A stretch of 33,160 bases of DNA from Bigelowiella natans CCMP2755 (lineage: Eukaryota > Cercozoa > Chlorarachniophyceae): NCBI GenBank assembly GCA_000320545.1, contig ADNK01001325.1, positions 60,001 to 93,160 on the forward strand. The letters are read 5' to 3'. Below, piece by piece: positions 1 to 10,178 of this stretch (position 1 is the first letter of the stretch; every line of letters starts with the position of its first letter). The notes under the pieces are model-generated. The model searched no databases and was not told where the DNA came from. It saw nothing but the letters and a program-made list of their open reading frames with translations. Made by a program: the position numbers and the translations under genes.

Positions 1-53
1 GGCCAAAACGTTGTTGGAAATAAGAAACTGATAAATTCAAAAATAACATCCAG

Positions 54-1500
54 ATATTAAAATCAATCACAAAGCCTTGTAATTGCATGAATATCATCCG
101 GTAATACGATGACCTTGATAATTATATTTGATTTCGCAGTCCATCCACTAATGCCTTATGTTAAGGGTTTAAAAAATCCCTCCTCCTCCTCCTCCTCCTT
201 CTCCATCTCCTCCTTCTCCCTCCCCTTCTAACCTTACATACATACTGTTCATTCGTTGCTTTTAGATCGGCGGATTATTTTGGCGCTTCTGAGGTGTGGA
301 AGTGATGAAGAATAGTGTTGTAAATATTGTATTAATGTGGAAGTAGTAGTAGTAGTAGTTGTTGTTGTAGTAGGGAATAATCATCAGAATAATAGTGAAT
401 AAATAAGGGAATGTGATTGTAGTAAGTATTATATGTGATGTTGCTACCCGTGTTTTGACAGAAGTTGTCTTTCAAATTGTAAATGGATCATGCAGGTTGT
501 AATCGTAGGCAGAGATACTCTGACAGCCGTTAAGACATTGTGGGGTAATAATAATAATAATAATATGATGCTGCTTACGTGCGATAGCTTGTTAATCTCT
601 TTTTACGCGTATATTTTTCAATAAGAAGTAGCCAAATGAAGATAGTACATTGTAGTGATATGTTGGAAAAAATGACGGAAGAAGAAGGGTGTAGGTGAGA
701 ACCGCTGTGATCATCATTTTAATAAATGCTCACTTGTTAGGTTCTCATCCAATATCAGTACCCATCATCCGTATAGAAAGTACTTTGAAAAAGGTGGTTC
801 ACTCATCACGCCATTCAATTTTTTGTATTGACGACTAATATTCTTAATCCACATCTCCACCTCCTCGAGTATTGATGAGTAATATTCTTAATCCTCCTCC
901 TCCTCCTACTCCCCCTCCTCCTCCTCCTCCTCCTCCTCAAAGGCAATCACTAGATTGAAGGCTGCAGGCTACAAAGTGTTCGGTAAGTATATTTTGATGA
1001 CCACGTTGTCCGACAAATGCAGCAAACAATTCGATCATGCTAGAAGAAATTATGCCAGAAAAACACGCCATCAATCATCTTATTGTTGCAAAGATGCTAT
1101 CTATCTCGACAGCCAAACAAAAGCTTGTGATCCTACAGAGACGACGCTAGATTTATAATCCAATGTAGGTATTGAAATTGAAGAAAGTTCGCAACCAGTG
1201 TCCAGCCTTCCCTTTGCACACACTCACCACACAGCATTTCTTGCTGGCGCAGAGTGGGGTCTTTCAAAGGATGCAATGTCTTTCTGCGATGGATTCGTTT
1301 ACATATCTCAGTTTGGAGCAGGGGTATGATGTTTGGGGTGTATTTGGCTGGTCTTTGATATAGAGATCGTTCGATTAAGATTTTCCCAATATCTCCAGGT
1401 ACCGTGTATCAATGTGGGAATGGCCTCGTCCATAGCTTTACACTATTTTGCAGAGTGGAGAAATGAAAATGAAAAAACTCGCAAAATTAAAGACTATTGA
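54..1500 (+). CDS. SpoU/TrmH-family RNA 2'-O-ribose methyltransferase, 5'-partial, 7 exons
   Basis: Methylates a ribose 2'-OH of tRNA or rRNA using AdoMet; the family has a knotted fold. Exons fitted by homology and phase: 54-100, 266-293, 496-544, 777-793, 943-982, 1169-1323, 1399-1500 (438 bases, 145 residues plus TGA). The N-terminus lies left of the window. SpoU motif 1 is seen as CMNIIRSADYFGASEV across exons 1-2, then VVIVGR. Motif 2 is degenerate, AGAEWGLS where GNEGxGLS is usual, so Glu, Gly and Ser are kept. Motif 3 is VPCINVGMASSIALHY. LKAAGYKVFG precedes motif 2 as in the family. The 17-base exon 777-793 is the weakest call: it is supported only by phase (1 to 0). The acceptor of exon 943 follows a long CCT triplet tract. 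Substrate (tRNA or rRNA) cannot be told. Confidence 0.85.
294..495 (+). repeat. Methyltransferase intron with GTA/GTT triplet tract
   Basis: Intron between exons 266-293 and 496-544. It holds a GTAGTAGTAGTA then TTGTTGTTG tract at about 342-372. Similar triplet tracts fill other introns here: TCC at 179-200, AAT at 547-563 and CCT at 893-940. Confidence 0.6.
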
Positions 1501-2160
1501 CTAAATTGATGCGAAGCTATAATGATATAGCTAAATTGTTCTTCATCAGTTCGCTAATATGTTCCATCTGGCGGGCTAGCGAGGCCGTGCCGTATGGCGT
1601 ACGTTCGTGGAAATCATGCAATTATTCGTTTTGCATTTCGCCAATACATGATGAAGCCAAAGGTGCGCGCGTGCTCATGTGGCCATTAAACGCGCGCACT
1701 TGAAAATTGGTATAAGCTCTGCGTGCACACTATGTGCTAAGAGTGATCTAATCCTGATATGACTAATGATGTTCGCTAAATGAATACATGCGTCATGCAA
1801 CATACAATCGCGTCGTGCGCGCATGCACAGTGCAAATAATGTTCAAATCACATAGCAGAGCTAGCAATGGCCAGCAGCGCAACGCTGAAGCGTGCGACGT
1901 ACACATCTTGTTGCACTAATAACTATTTTAGTATATTACGCACACGGCCTCAGCTCTTAGCCCTAGCTAGATCTAGCTAGCGTCACGTACTGGGAGCGAT
2001 CAATTTATAATGAGTGCCATCATTGCATATTCTAGCATTGTTACTACCTGTGCGTACTCGAGTATGTGAATCGTACCATTTACACGCGCATGATGCGACA
2101 TATGGCAAAACTCTGTTTATCGCGAGTTGCTTCGTGCAGAAACCTACGCTCTTAGTACCA
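1501..2160. other. Intergenic, tail-to-tail gene gap, no gene seen
   Basis: This lies between the stop of the (+) methyltransferase and the stop of the (-) zinc-finger gene, so it should hold both 3' ends. It is richer in CG and in alternating GCGCGC than the genes. It includes a palindromic CTAGCTAGATCTAGCTAG cluster at about 1965-1982. Short open frames here show no family resemblance. Confidence 0.5.
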
Positions 2161-3714
2161 TCATCTTCTGCGCTTTTTCAGAGACTGTGTTGCAAGATAA
2201 CCGAATTTAGTACTTGATGCGCTATTTCTTGCATCAAACTCAGCTTTCTCTGGAGTAATTCCTTTCGCAGCAGCCCCGTACCACATAGCAAGGTCCGGAT
2301 CGAGTGATAGCGATCTCTTGGATAGATTGTTCTTACTCGATTCTTGTTGCTCCTCCTTTTTGCTCGTGTCATTACATCCTAATGATACATAAATATGATT
2401 TCATTATCTCTCGATTGTTGCGTAGGCCGCGTACAATTGACTGTTACTCATGGCTGTTGTTATGTCTCTGGAAAGCTGCCCGGAGTTCAGGGTGGATGGT
2501 AGTGCCTTCTCAAAGATAATCTTGGAAGAAGTGCCCTTTGAAGCATTAGGGACAGAGATGCCCCTTTTTATACAAACAGCAGAAATCTATTATATCGCAC
2601 ACATGACCTATGGTGATGATAGCGTCGATTAGGATCATAATGGAGCAAAATCGAGCGCTACCATCAGTTCAGATCAGTCTGTGCAGAGATGAGCAGGTGT
2701 AATAAAAGGAATTTGTACAGAGACAGATGTTTACTACTTACTGCGCTATCATTCCTCGATTTTGTTCCTCATTTACCTAAATAAGCCGTAAGAGGGTATC
2801 TTTGGCTTTCGTGTCCAGCCCGGTGGATTTCCGCCCCAATAATACTTTGACTTGACGTCGTAGTAGTGCCGCCAATACTTAAAGATGAAAGAGGTGCTAA
2901 TCAATATGCTGATCATCGAGGACGATGCAATGATAAGTTCTCTTTTACTACATAATGGTAATAGAATCCAGTTTCGTGATCGTACTCCCAGGGTTCCACG
3001 ATTCCGCTGGTAGCCCTGTAGACTAGAAAGTTTTCAACATTTTCATTGATGAAGATACTTGATAATCGACATAACGACGAACATGATTTTAATGATGATG
3101 ATGACGTAGTAAATACTTTCATCTTGCTTTTGCAGATATTCTTGGTGAGCTTCCTCAGCTTTCTCAAGTCTCTTTAATCTCCCTGACTCCCTGATGGACA
3201 GAATGACAGCAAACTCGTTGAAGATTTGGAACTAATGTTATGGCCAAAAGTATCAAGGTTTGTAGTTGTGCATACTCTTCCTCGAAGGCCGATCTTTCTC
3301 TCCTATCTGCCGCTTTTTCTGCCAATCTGATGTGCTGCAAATGTATAATTTATGACGCTTTTTCTGCCAATCTGATGAGCTAAAAATGTAAAATTTATGA
3401 CGAGAAGCACAGAATCATCAGACTACTAATATCACCCGTTTTGTAGATTCATGTTTCCTGCGGGCCTCCTGAAATATTCATGCAAGTTAATACGCATCAC
3501 ACGATCACCGTCAAATCGGGTAATTCATGGGGGCGTCATGCACAAAGCATCTTCTACCAACCCTCTCTCAAGCATAACCTCTTTAATCACATTATATGAG
3601 AATTAAACAGAATTTGCGAAACTACCTGTGTATCCGGCATCCAATGATTGCACGCTTCACACATGTATTTGTTTGTAGGTTGCCAATGCTCGACAACACC
3701 CAATACGACCAACC

Positions 3715-3749
<35 letters not shown>

Positions 3750-3794
3750 CGACATGTGTTTCAAAATGTACACATTCAACATACTCACTAACAT
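2161..3794 (-). CDS. ZOP1/WBP4-like splicing factor: U1-type zinc finger plus OCRE-like segment, 9 exons
   Basis: Exons in transcript order: 3794-3789 (start, uncertain), 3688-3626, 3468-3436, 3334-3276, 3190-3117, 3022-2952, 2877-2777, 2563-2448, 2378-2161. They sum to 741 bases, 246 residues plus TGA, with phase agreeing at every junction. Exons 2-4 give a matrin/U1-C zinc finger, C-x2-C-x13-H-x5-H, formed only after splicing. A charged helix with KRLEKAEEAHQEYL follows, as in WBP4/FBP21. An aromatic stretch then has EPWEYDHETGFYYHY and YYDVKSKYYWGGNPPGWT, which fits the OCRE repeat of plant ZOP1 better than a WW domain. The tail has SKIIFEKA and ends in a basic LKKRRR. WBP4 and ZOP1 act in pre-mRNA splicing in the nucleus; that role is inferred here. 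Exon 1 encodes only Met-Leu, so the true start may differ. Confidence 0.75.
3311..3400. repeat. 45-base tandem duplication over a splice acceptor
   Basis: Copies 3311-3355 and 3356-3400 differ at about four positions. On the (-) strand each copy holds an intron 3' end (AG) and the first ~20 coding bases of the zinc-finger gene's fourth exon. Only the inner copy (acceptor before 3334) keeps the frame; using the outer acceptor would run into an in-frame TAA. Confidence 0.85.
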
Positions 3795-4379
3795 GTGCTG
3801 AGCTCAATGTCACAGGGGAGATCTCTATGGCCAAGACGGCTATCACTCGAAACACTCACAAAATGATCGATTATTTTACATTGGACGACGACAAACAATC
3901 CATATAGCCCAGAGGAAGAGAGTGCTCGCTGTTAAGGAAAGGACCCAAGTTCCTCCTCTCTGCATCTCTCTAGAAGCATCTGATAGGCGTTGTTGTTGTT
4001 TCTCGTAGGGAATTTTTAGGCTGTTCGTCGTCTGCCTAACCTATCTGTCAATTGGTGCATTCTCGTCCCCATTTTACCATCGCATAAAGCATACTACGAC
4101 AAATATAATATGTTGTCTCTCAATTAAAATATCCATTATTTGTTGTTATTTCCTATTTCACATCTTCGGAGATTCTACGACAAAAGAATTGTGTTGTCGT
4201 TCATTCAGAATGCTGCTTATTTATCCAAATGATCACCTATCTGCCGACATTTCTCGCAGCCCAGCAGAGCTAGTGAATACAACTCCGACGCCATCAAAGA
4301 GCATCGAAGAAGAAGAAGAAGAAGAAACAAAAGAACACATTATCTATTCCTTCCTACATTGTCGGGGACTAAATAAATA
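3795..4379. promoter_or_regulatory. Divergent promoter region between zinc-finger (-) and TPR-Hsp70 (+) genes
   Basis: 585 bases separate the two divergent start codons, so both promoters must lie here. It holds a GAA triplet tract at about 4306-4325. No clear TATA element or heat-shock element array was identified by eye. Confidence 0.5.
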
Positions 4380-7337
4380 ATGCCTCGTCGCAACAATCGC
4401 CGAAAGAAGAACAAGAATAAGTCCAGGTAGTCTCCACCCTCATCATCTAGTAGTGTCGTCATCTTCGCTGTAACTGTATTGAACGATATCCGATACGCAG
4501 TAGCAGCGGCAACAATAGCGTCCAGCCTCCCGAGCCATCTATTTCGCAACAAAATCCTGAGGCAGCAGCTAAAGAGAAGAGTCTTGGCTCTGAAGCGTAC
4601 AAAAGAAAAGATATCCAGGTAAGATCGTGTAGCGATCCTCTGCGCGCATCATCTTCTTTCTCTTTGCTTCCTTATTTTAAAGGAGATCTTATCATGCTGT
4701 ACTTGTCAGTGTTTCCATCTGATATCTCCCCCCTCCATTTCCTCCCCTGCTGTGTGCTTCCTGCTGTGTGTTTCCTTTCTCACGTTATAATGCATCATGA
4801 TTTTTTTTAAAAGGGGGCATATAACCATTTCTCATCTGCAATTGCACATGATACCACTGATGCAACCCTATGGGCCAATCGATCGGCATGTGCTGTCGCA
4901 CTCAATAACTTTTCACAGGTGATTCAGTTCCTTCTTATTTAGCACTAATTAAATAGGATGATTTACGGACAAACCGGTTGTAGTTTATTCAAATATTTCC
5001 AAACCGTCTAGAAGTTGGAGTCAGAAATAAATCAAACCAGAGAGAGTAAAGCCTAGTTGATTTACAAAGAATAGCTTTTCTCTTTGTGAATGTAGACGAT
5101 TTCTACTATGTAACTTCAATTACAGTAAGTCGTAGTTTTCGTCGAAGAAATATCATTTTGTAACCTCCCTAACTTTATCTTGCGACGCTTACTTTTTCGT
5201 GCGAAGGCTGTATCAGATGCAAAAAAATGTATTGAGCTGAAGAGAGAATGGGGGAAAGGATACAGTCGTTTAGGCCAGGCATATTCACGAATGGGACGGT
5301 AGGACTAGTAGAAGAAGCAGTTCTAGCTGTACTGGTGTTGCTCTCGCCATGCTGATGTATCGACGAATGTATCGTGACAATGAAGACGATGATAATGATA
5401 ATAACAACGATGACAAATCGATTATCCGGAACTGCGACATGGTAAACAAATTGATTCTATATTCATAATGTAGAATTAAGGAGGCGAAGAAAGCTGTGGC
5501 TTCTGGCATTGCTGTAGACCCTGATGCAAGCTATCTGACCGATCTATTAAGCAAAATCTGCCTGATTGAGAAGCAGGCTAATGCTGGTCCAAATGCGCCC
5601 ACTTCTTCAAGTCGAAGTGACAAGAAGAACGATAAGGACGACAAGGGACGTGGGCATCGCGATGAAGGAGAGGCTCCGACGCAAGACGAGGGTACTACTG
5701 CCACAGGTGAAACAGTGATTGGAATCGATCTAGGGACAACATTTTCATGCGTTGGAGTGTGGCGCAATGGTGGGGTCGAAATCTTAAGCAACGACGAAGG
5801 AGCGCTCACAACTCCATCGTGGGTGGCCTTTACAGACAAAGGCAGGGTTGTAGGTGCAGGGGCAAAACGCCAAGCCTCCAGAAACCCAAAAAGAACTCTC
5901 TTCAACATCAAAAGAATCATAGGCAGAGAGTACGGTGACTGCAGCTCTGACTTAAAAAGGATGCCCTTCGTCGTGAAGGAAGGCAAGGGAAAGAAACCAG
6001 TAGTATGTGTTGACATAGAAGGAAGGAATGGCAATGGAAAATTGACTGAGTTTCTTCCCGAACAGATAAGTGCAATGGTCCTCGAATGTATGAAGGGTAT
6101 TGCCGAGAAAGCCCTGAAAAAAAAGGTTTCAAAGGCTGTCATTACTGTTCCAGCATACTTTAACGACATGCAGCGAAGATTGACAAAGGATGCAGGTGCC
6201 ATTGCAGGTTTAGAAGTTCTCCGGATAATAAACGAACCTACAGCTGCAGCCCTTGCATACGGCCTTCAGAACAAACGTGAGGGATACATATTGGTGTTCG
6301 ATTTGGGGGGGGGGACTTTTGACGTGTCACTACTTCGAATCGAGGATGGATTATTTCGCGTGTTAGCGACATCTGGAGATACGCACCTTGGTGGTGAGGA
6401 TTTCGATATTGCTCTTACGGAATGGGCCATTAAGGAACATAAGGCAGCCACTAAGAAAGAACTATTTGGAAATGTCTCGGCCGTTCGAAAGCTTCGATCT
6501 GCCTGTGAGAAGGCAAAGAAGGAGTTGTCTCGACAGAAACAGACTGACATTGAATTGTACGTGGATGGTGAAGAGGTTGTAATACCAGTGTCACGCAGTA
6601 AGTTCAATCAGATTAATGAACGAACGTTTCAACGTTGCATGAAGAGTGTAAAGCAGGTCCTCAAGGACGCGAAGGTAGCGCGAGATGCTGTGTCAGACAT
6701 TGTGTTGGTTGGTGGCTCAACTCGAGTACCACGCGTGAGGGAAATACTGTCGGAATTCTTTGGTGGAAAGTCTCTATGTTGCAGCATCAACCCTGATGAA
6801 GCTGTGGCGTTTGGGGCCGCTGTACAAGGTGCTATACTTGGTGGTGTGCAAAACCCTACGTGTCGTAGCCTTCTACTTGTAGATGTTATTCCCATCTCCC
6901 TGGGAGTTGGATGCAAGGGGAACCAGTTTGCAGTAGTTGTCCCTCGCAACACCACAGTACCATGTAAGCGGACTAAGGAGTTCACGACAGTAGAGAACTT
7001 TCAAACTTCTATAGATATTCCTATCTACGAAGGAGAGCGCCAGAATTGCAACGGAAACCATTTGCTAGGAGAATTCACAATCCAAGGAATTGAAAGAGCT
7101 AAGAAAGGGGAGGCAAAAGTCGATGTCACGTTCGAAGTAAACACGAATGGGTTGCTAAAGGTGTCCGCAGTAGACAAAAAAACAGGCGCAGAAGCAGATG
7201 TGGAGATTACTCATGACCGAGGGCGTTTATCTGCTGAGGAGGTCCAAAAGCTACAGGCAGAAGCACTTGCGTTCAAAGAAGCCGATGAATTAAGAGCGCA
7301 GGCATGGCGCAACGCTCACGGAGACGACGATGACTAA
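4380..7337 (+). CDS. TPR-Hsp70 fusion chaperone, lid-truncated, 5 exons
   Basis: Exons 4380-4426, 4501-4618, 4814-4918, 5207-5298, 5474-7337 join in frame (2226 bases, 741 residues). Residues 1-47 are basic and low-complexity. Residues ~48-135 form tetratricopeptide repeats resembling the Hsp70-binding TPR1 of HOP/Sti1, with WANRSA, KCIELKREWGKGYSR and LGQAYSRMGR. A charged linker (~150-200) leads to an Hsp70 ATPase domain from ~203: IDLGTTFSCVGVW, NEPTAAALAYG, VFDLGGGTFDVSLL and IVLVGGSTRVPRVRE are all present. The interdomain linker is LLLVDVIPISLG. The beta substrate-binding domain follows, but the protein stops ~40 residues into the lid with an acidic GDDDD end. About 100 lid residues and the EEVD tail of cytosolic Hsp70s are missing. 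The NRSA Asn and the Lys and Arg of KGYSR match carboxylate-clamp positions; the first-helix Lys and Asn do not. Likely cytosolic or nuclear, since no signal peptide is seen. Confidence 0.9.
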
Positions 7338-8401
7338 TGATTTATGCAAGCAACCTTATTGCTGACTCAAGGATAAGAATTGTTAGTTGAATGGGAAACA
7401 TTGCGAGAATCAGCAGATTGCAAACTGCACAACTGATGACAGAGAAGCAACTCGTTGTCATGAGCAACTGTGTTTTTTTCGCAAATGAACCAGTGGGTGC
7501 GCTGCGTGCAATTTTGGCGACATGATTTGTGACACGTGCTAGGCTTGCGGTGCTGCAATGATGCAAACTCGATCATGCCATGGCATCTGCAATTGGGTGC
7601 ACAAAACTTGTGCATCGATCACCCCACCACAATGAATGAACGACCGCATTGTGCCTCACAGCAGGTCACGGACACCTCCAGACCTCTCCGATCCGCCACA
7701 CATGCACAACTCCGTCAAACAAACCCGGTGACGACTGGGGTTTGCACAGCACTGTGCTTCATTGCGCGCGCGGCCTGGCGCGCTCAATCGTTGCCGCCAA
7801 CAGTTGGTGTTGTGCCTTGCAGGCATTGCAGCACAGCGGAAAAAGGTTGCAATTGGACATTGGATGGTGAGCACCAGAGCACGCTGGAGCCTGTTTGAAG
7901 TTCAAAATTGATTTTTTTTTTCGAACTTCAGCTTCAAAACCTCACTTTTCAACGCCTGCGAGCGGGTGCAAATTGCAAAATGCTCACCACTTCTGAAACA
8001 GCCAGCGCAGTTGCCCTCAGTGTGTCACAAATTCTGCAAGCTCGTGAGGGTGTGCGCGCACCAGCTTCACATCATTGTGAAATTTCAGCACACGCACGCA
8101 AAAACTGCTGGAATTTCAGCACACGCACGCAGCAAGCAAATTGCCCTCAATTGAGAGGTCGTGCCACTCGTTGCAGGTTTGACGGGGTTGTGTGCCGGCA
8201 CCACTGGACCACGCTGGCACGAACAAAGAAGTTTCACACTTCGAACGTCGAAGTTGGAACCATGAAGAAAGGCAGAAAGAATTGTTTGAAGAAAAAAAAG
8301 AAGTTTCGAACAATGCCATGTCGCCAGGAACTGTGGACAAAGTGCACAAAACGTGGACGCAATGGCAAATTGGTGCACGTCACACGCACGTGTGTCCATT
8401 G
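7338..8401. other. Gene-poor TGCA-rich DNA left of the retrotransposon
   Basis: It holds the 3' end of the Hsp70 gene, then sequence rich in TGCA, CACGCACG and CAAATTG with no convincing gene. The open frames (for example 7908-8477) have no domain resemblance and the longest runs into the LTR. A 20-base direct repeat, starting AATTTCAGCACACG, is at 8081-8100 and 8112-8131. Short inverted stretches built on GAAGTT/AACTTC lie near 7899-7930 and 8235-8260. Confidence 0.5.
8398..8401. repeat. Target-site duplication ATTG, left copy
   Basis: ATTG directly precedes the 5' LTR and is repeated directly after the 3' LTR at 14114-14117. A 4-base duplication is within the range for Ty3/gypsy integrases. 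Confidence 0.85.
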
Positions 8402-8727
8402 TGTAGCGCGTACCACTACGCGGGCACAAGTCACGTGCGACAACAAAGGGGTTGTCGCGGATATAGAATATAGATAACGTAGATATTAATACAGCATAGG
8501 CACGTGGGTTCCGGCGGGACTCATGGCAGCACACCGGAAGTGTGCTGCCCCACGTGCGGCGGCATTCGCGAAAGCTTCGCGAATGATTACGCAGTGCACG
8601 ATTTAATAAAAATATAATCTTTAATAAAAATAAACACAACTCTTCAAAAGGAAGCAAACGTGCCTTTCCCCCCCCCTGCCTACTTGTGCACGTAGCGCCT
8701 CGGCCTGTGAACACCTTACGCGCAACA
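8402..8727 (+). repeat. 5' LTR
   Basis: 326 bases, TGTAGCG...GCAACA. It should drive transcription of the element. It contains three CACGTG/ACGTG motifs, a 9-base-pair stem ATTCGCGAA/TTCGCGAAT with a 3-base loop, a second stem GGCAGCACAC/GTGTGCTGCC, and two AATAAAA stretches that may serve 3'-end formation. Confidence 0.95.
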
Positions 8728-8731
8728 CCTT

Positions 8732-8748
8732 TGGCTTCCACACACGGG
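8732..8748 (+). other. Probable primer-binding site
   Basis: TGGCTTCCACACACGGG begins 4 bases after the 5' LTR. It starts with TGG, complementary to the universal CCA end of tRNA. Which tRNA primes cannot be told without the host tRNA set. Confidence 0.6.
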
Positions 8749-8765
8749 AAACGATTTGACTAACA

Positions 8766-9890
8766 ATGTCACAGCAGCTAGAAGAACAGCAGGACTTTGG
8801 CTCGCAGGCCGTGCAAGGGCACGAGCAGAAACAGGAAAGGAAGGGCGATACGGACGCTAAGGAAGGAGGAGGAACACCTCCACAGGCACCGCCGGGACCA
8901 GCACCCGGGATTAAGAAAGCAGATGCAGCAGCAGAGGCACTGGAGAACTTCTACGAGGCGGACGACGAGGACGTGGCCGCCGAAAGCAAGAAGGTCGTAA
9001 TGGCATTACGAGCCTTGCGACCCAGGGCGAGCAACTACGCCAAACTGAAAGTATCGATAGAATACAAGTATCAGACACATGATGTTTGGGCAGCTATCAT
9101 GCAGGACATCATGGATTACGAAGCAGACTTACCTCCAGAGTGGGCAGCTTTGTTTAGGAACGACGGGGGTCTGGGCGCCTCGCGGGGGACGACCCAGAGC
9201 ACCGTCAAGCAGCAGCAGCCGGTACAGCGGAACACCCAGTTCATGTCTGTTAAAACAGCACCGGTTATGATAACGAAATACAACGGGAAAAGAGGTGAGG
9301 CAAGGAGGTGGTGGAAGAACGCTAGGAGTATACTCTGCGACTTTACCCCTAACCCCACCGAAAACGACAAGCTCAAATGGCTAGCTATAATAAAGCAAGC
9401 CATGGACCTTTACGAGACAGGCAGGACCCGGATCAGGCAGCTGGAGAAAATACACACTACAGTTAGTGGGCTACGAGACGTTGAGGCGATAATGAAGGCT
9501 TTTGTAAATGAACAGGATGCTAACTCCCTACCCCAGGCTATTAGAAAATACAGAGCAATGATGCAGCATGAGAGAGAACCTGTTAGAGACTTTGCCACGC
9601 GCTTCCAGGATATGATCGACGAACTACATGATTTTAATTACAACACAGGTGATGATCAGGCAAGGTTTGAAGAGTTCAAGTTAAAGATAAAGGAATCCAC
9701 TTACGTTACGGAGAAAGGCTACACCACGATGGAGGCAGCAGTGCGGGCTATATCCCTACGCGAGCAGGAGCAGGACCGCAAGTTTACCAGCCCTAAGGTA
9801 CCTGGCATAGGAAATGTTTCCCACGCTTACTGCAAAGTTGTTCATCCAGCAGGTAGAATTGTCGCAGGCGTTCTTTGGCCATTCATCTAG
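8766..9890 (+). CDS. gag: Retrotransposon Gag (capsid) protein
   Basis: 374 residues from the first ATG after the primer site. Residues 1-60 are polar with Gly/Pro-rich linkers. From ~165 the frame has the retrotransposon gag pattern: GEARRWWKNARSIL, then QAIRKYRAMMQHEREPVRDF and FATRFQDMIDEL. Gag forms the cytoplasmic particle that packages the element RNA. The natural frame probably extends only to about residue 344 (9797). Past that the peptide changes character and ends at TAG, and the same frame holds three more stops (9894, 9930, 9939) before reopening into pol at 9942. No intact CCHC zinc knuckle is seen in the Gag frame. Confidence 0.9.
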   Translation: MSQQLEEQQDFGSQAVQGHEQKQERKGDTDAKEGGGTPPQAPPGPAPGIKKADAAAEALENFYEADDEDVAAESKKVVMALRALRPRASNYAKLKVSIEYKYQTHDVWAAIMQDIMDYEADLPPEWAALFRNDGGLGASRGTTQSTVKQQQPVQRNTQFMSVKTAPVMITKYNGKRGEARRWWKNARSILCDFTPNPTENDKLKWLAIIKQAMDLYETGRTRIRQLEKIHTTVSGLRDVEAIMKAFVNEQDANSLPQAIRKYRAMMQHEREPVRDFATRFQDMIDELHDFNYNTGDDQARFEEFKLKIKESTYVTEKGYTTMEAAVRAISLREQEQDRKFTSPKVPGIGNVSHAYCKVVHPAGRIVAGVLWPFI

Positions 9891-9958
9891 CACTGAGCGT
9901 ACTTCTTCCCAGCGTGGGTCATTTTGCACTGACGATTTTGACCCCCCTCCGGCCGCAG
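9798..9958 (+). other. Stop-containing gag-pol junction, possible intron
   Basis: It starts AAG|GTACCT and ends in a pyrimidine-rich CCCCCCTCCGGCCGCAG|C, so it looks like a spliceosomal intron. Gag (8766) and pol (9942 onward) are in the same frame, and all four in-frame stops lie inside it. The exact 161-base excision is not a multiple of 3. In-frame options are donor 9798 with acceptor after 9974 or 9977, or donor 9782 with acceptor 9958. The downstream frame from 9942 is basic and Lys/Gly/Asn-rich, as a nucleocapsid tail would be. Confidence 0.45.
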
Positions 9959-10178
9959 CAACGAACACTACGAGAAGTTAAAGAGAAAGAAAGGCAGAGG
10001 ACAAGGATATAACAACAGCAAATGGCAAGGCAGCAACAACGGGAAGAACAATAAATATAAGAACAAGAAGCAGAACAGTATCAATGCTATACAGCAGCAG
10101 ATAAACGGAATATTAGATCACCTTAAGCAGGCGCCGACGAAGACAGCAGTACCAGCAACGCAGGACCAAGACAAGCCC

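Noticed and set aside
3622-3855. (-) frame with a run of tyrosines
   Set aside because: The run is a translated (TAA/ATA) triplet repeat in intron 1 of the zinc-finger gene; the zinc-finger exon uses another frame.
5496-5498. GTG at 5496 as the start of an Hsp70-only protein
   Set aside because: Upstream exons join in exact phase and complete the TPR repeat that continues through this point.
5531-6202. 223-codon (-) frame opposite the Hsp70 gene
   Set aside because: It lies antisense to the conserved Hsp70 ATPase region, has no domain of its own and reflects codon bias of the real gene.
8085-8741. 218-codon (-) frame crossing into the 5' LTR, with a twin at 13741-14376
   Set aside because: The shared part is the antisense of the LTR itself, so it is duplicated with it. 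No domain is seen.
9888-9890. Simple UAG readthrough to make Gag-Pol
   Set aside because: Gag and pol are in the same frame, but further in-frame stops at 9894, 9930 and 9939 would also need reading through.
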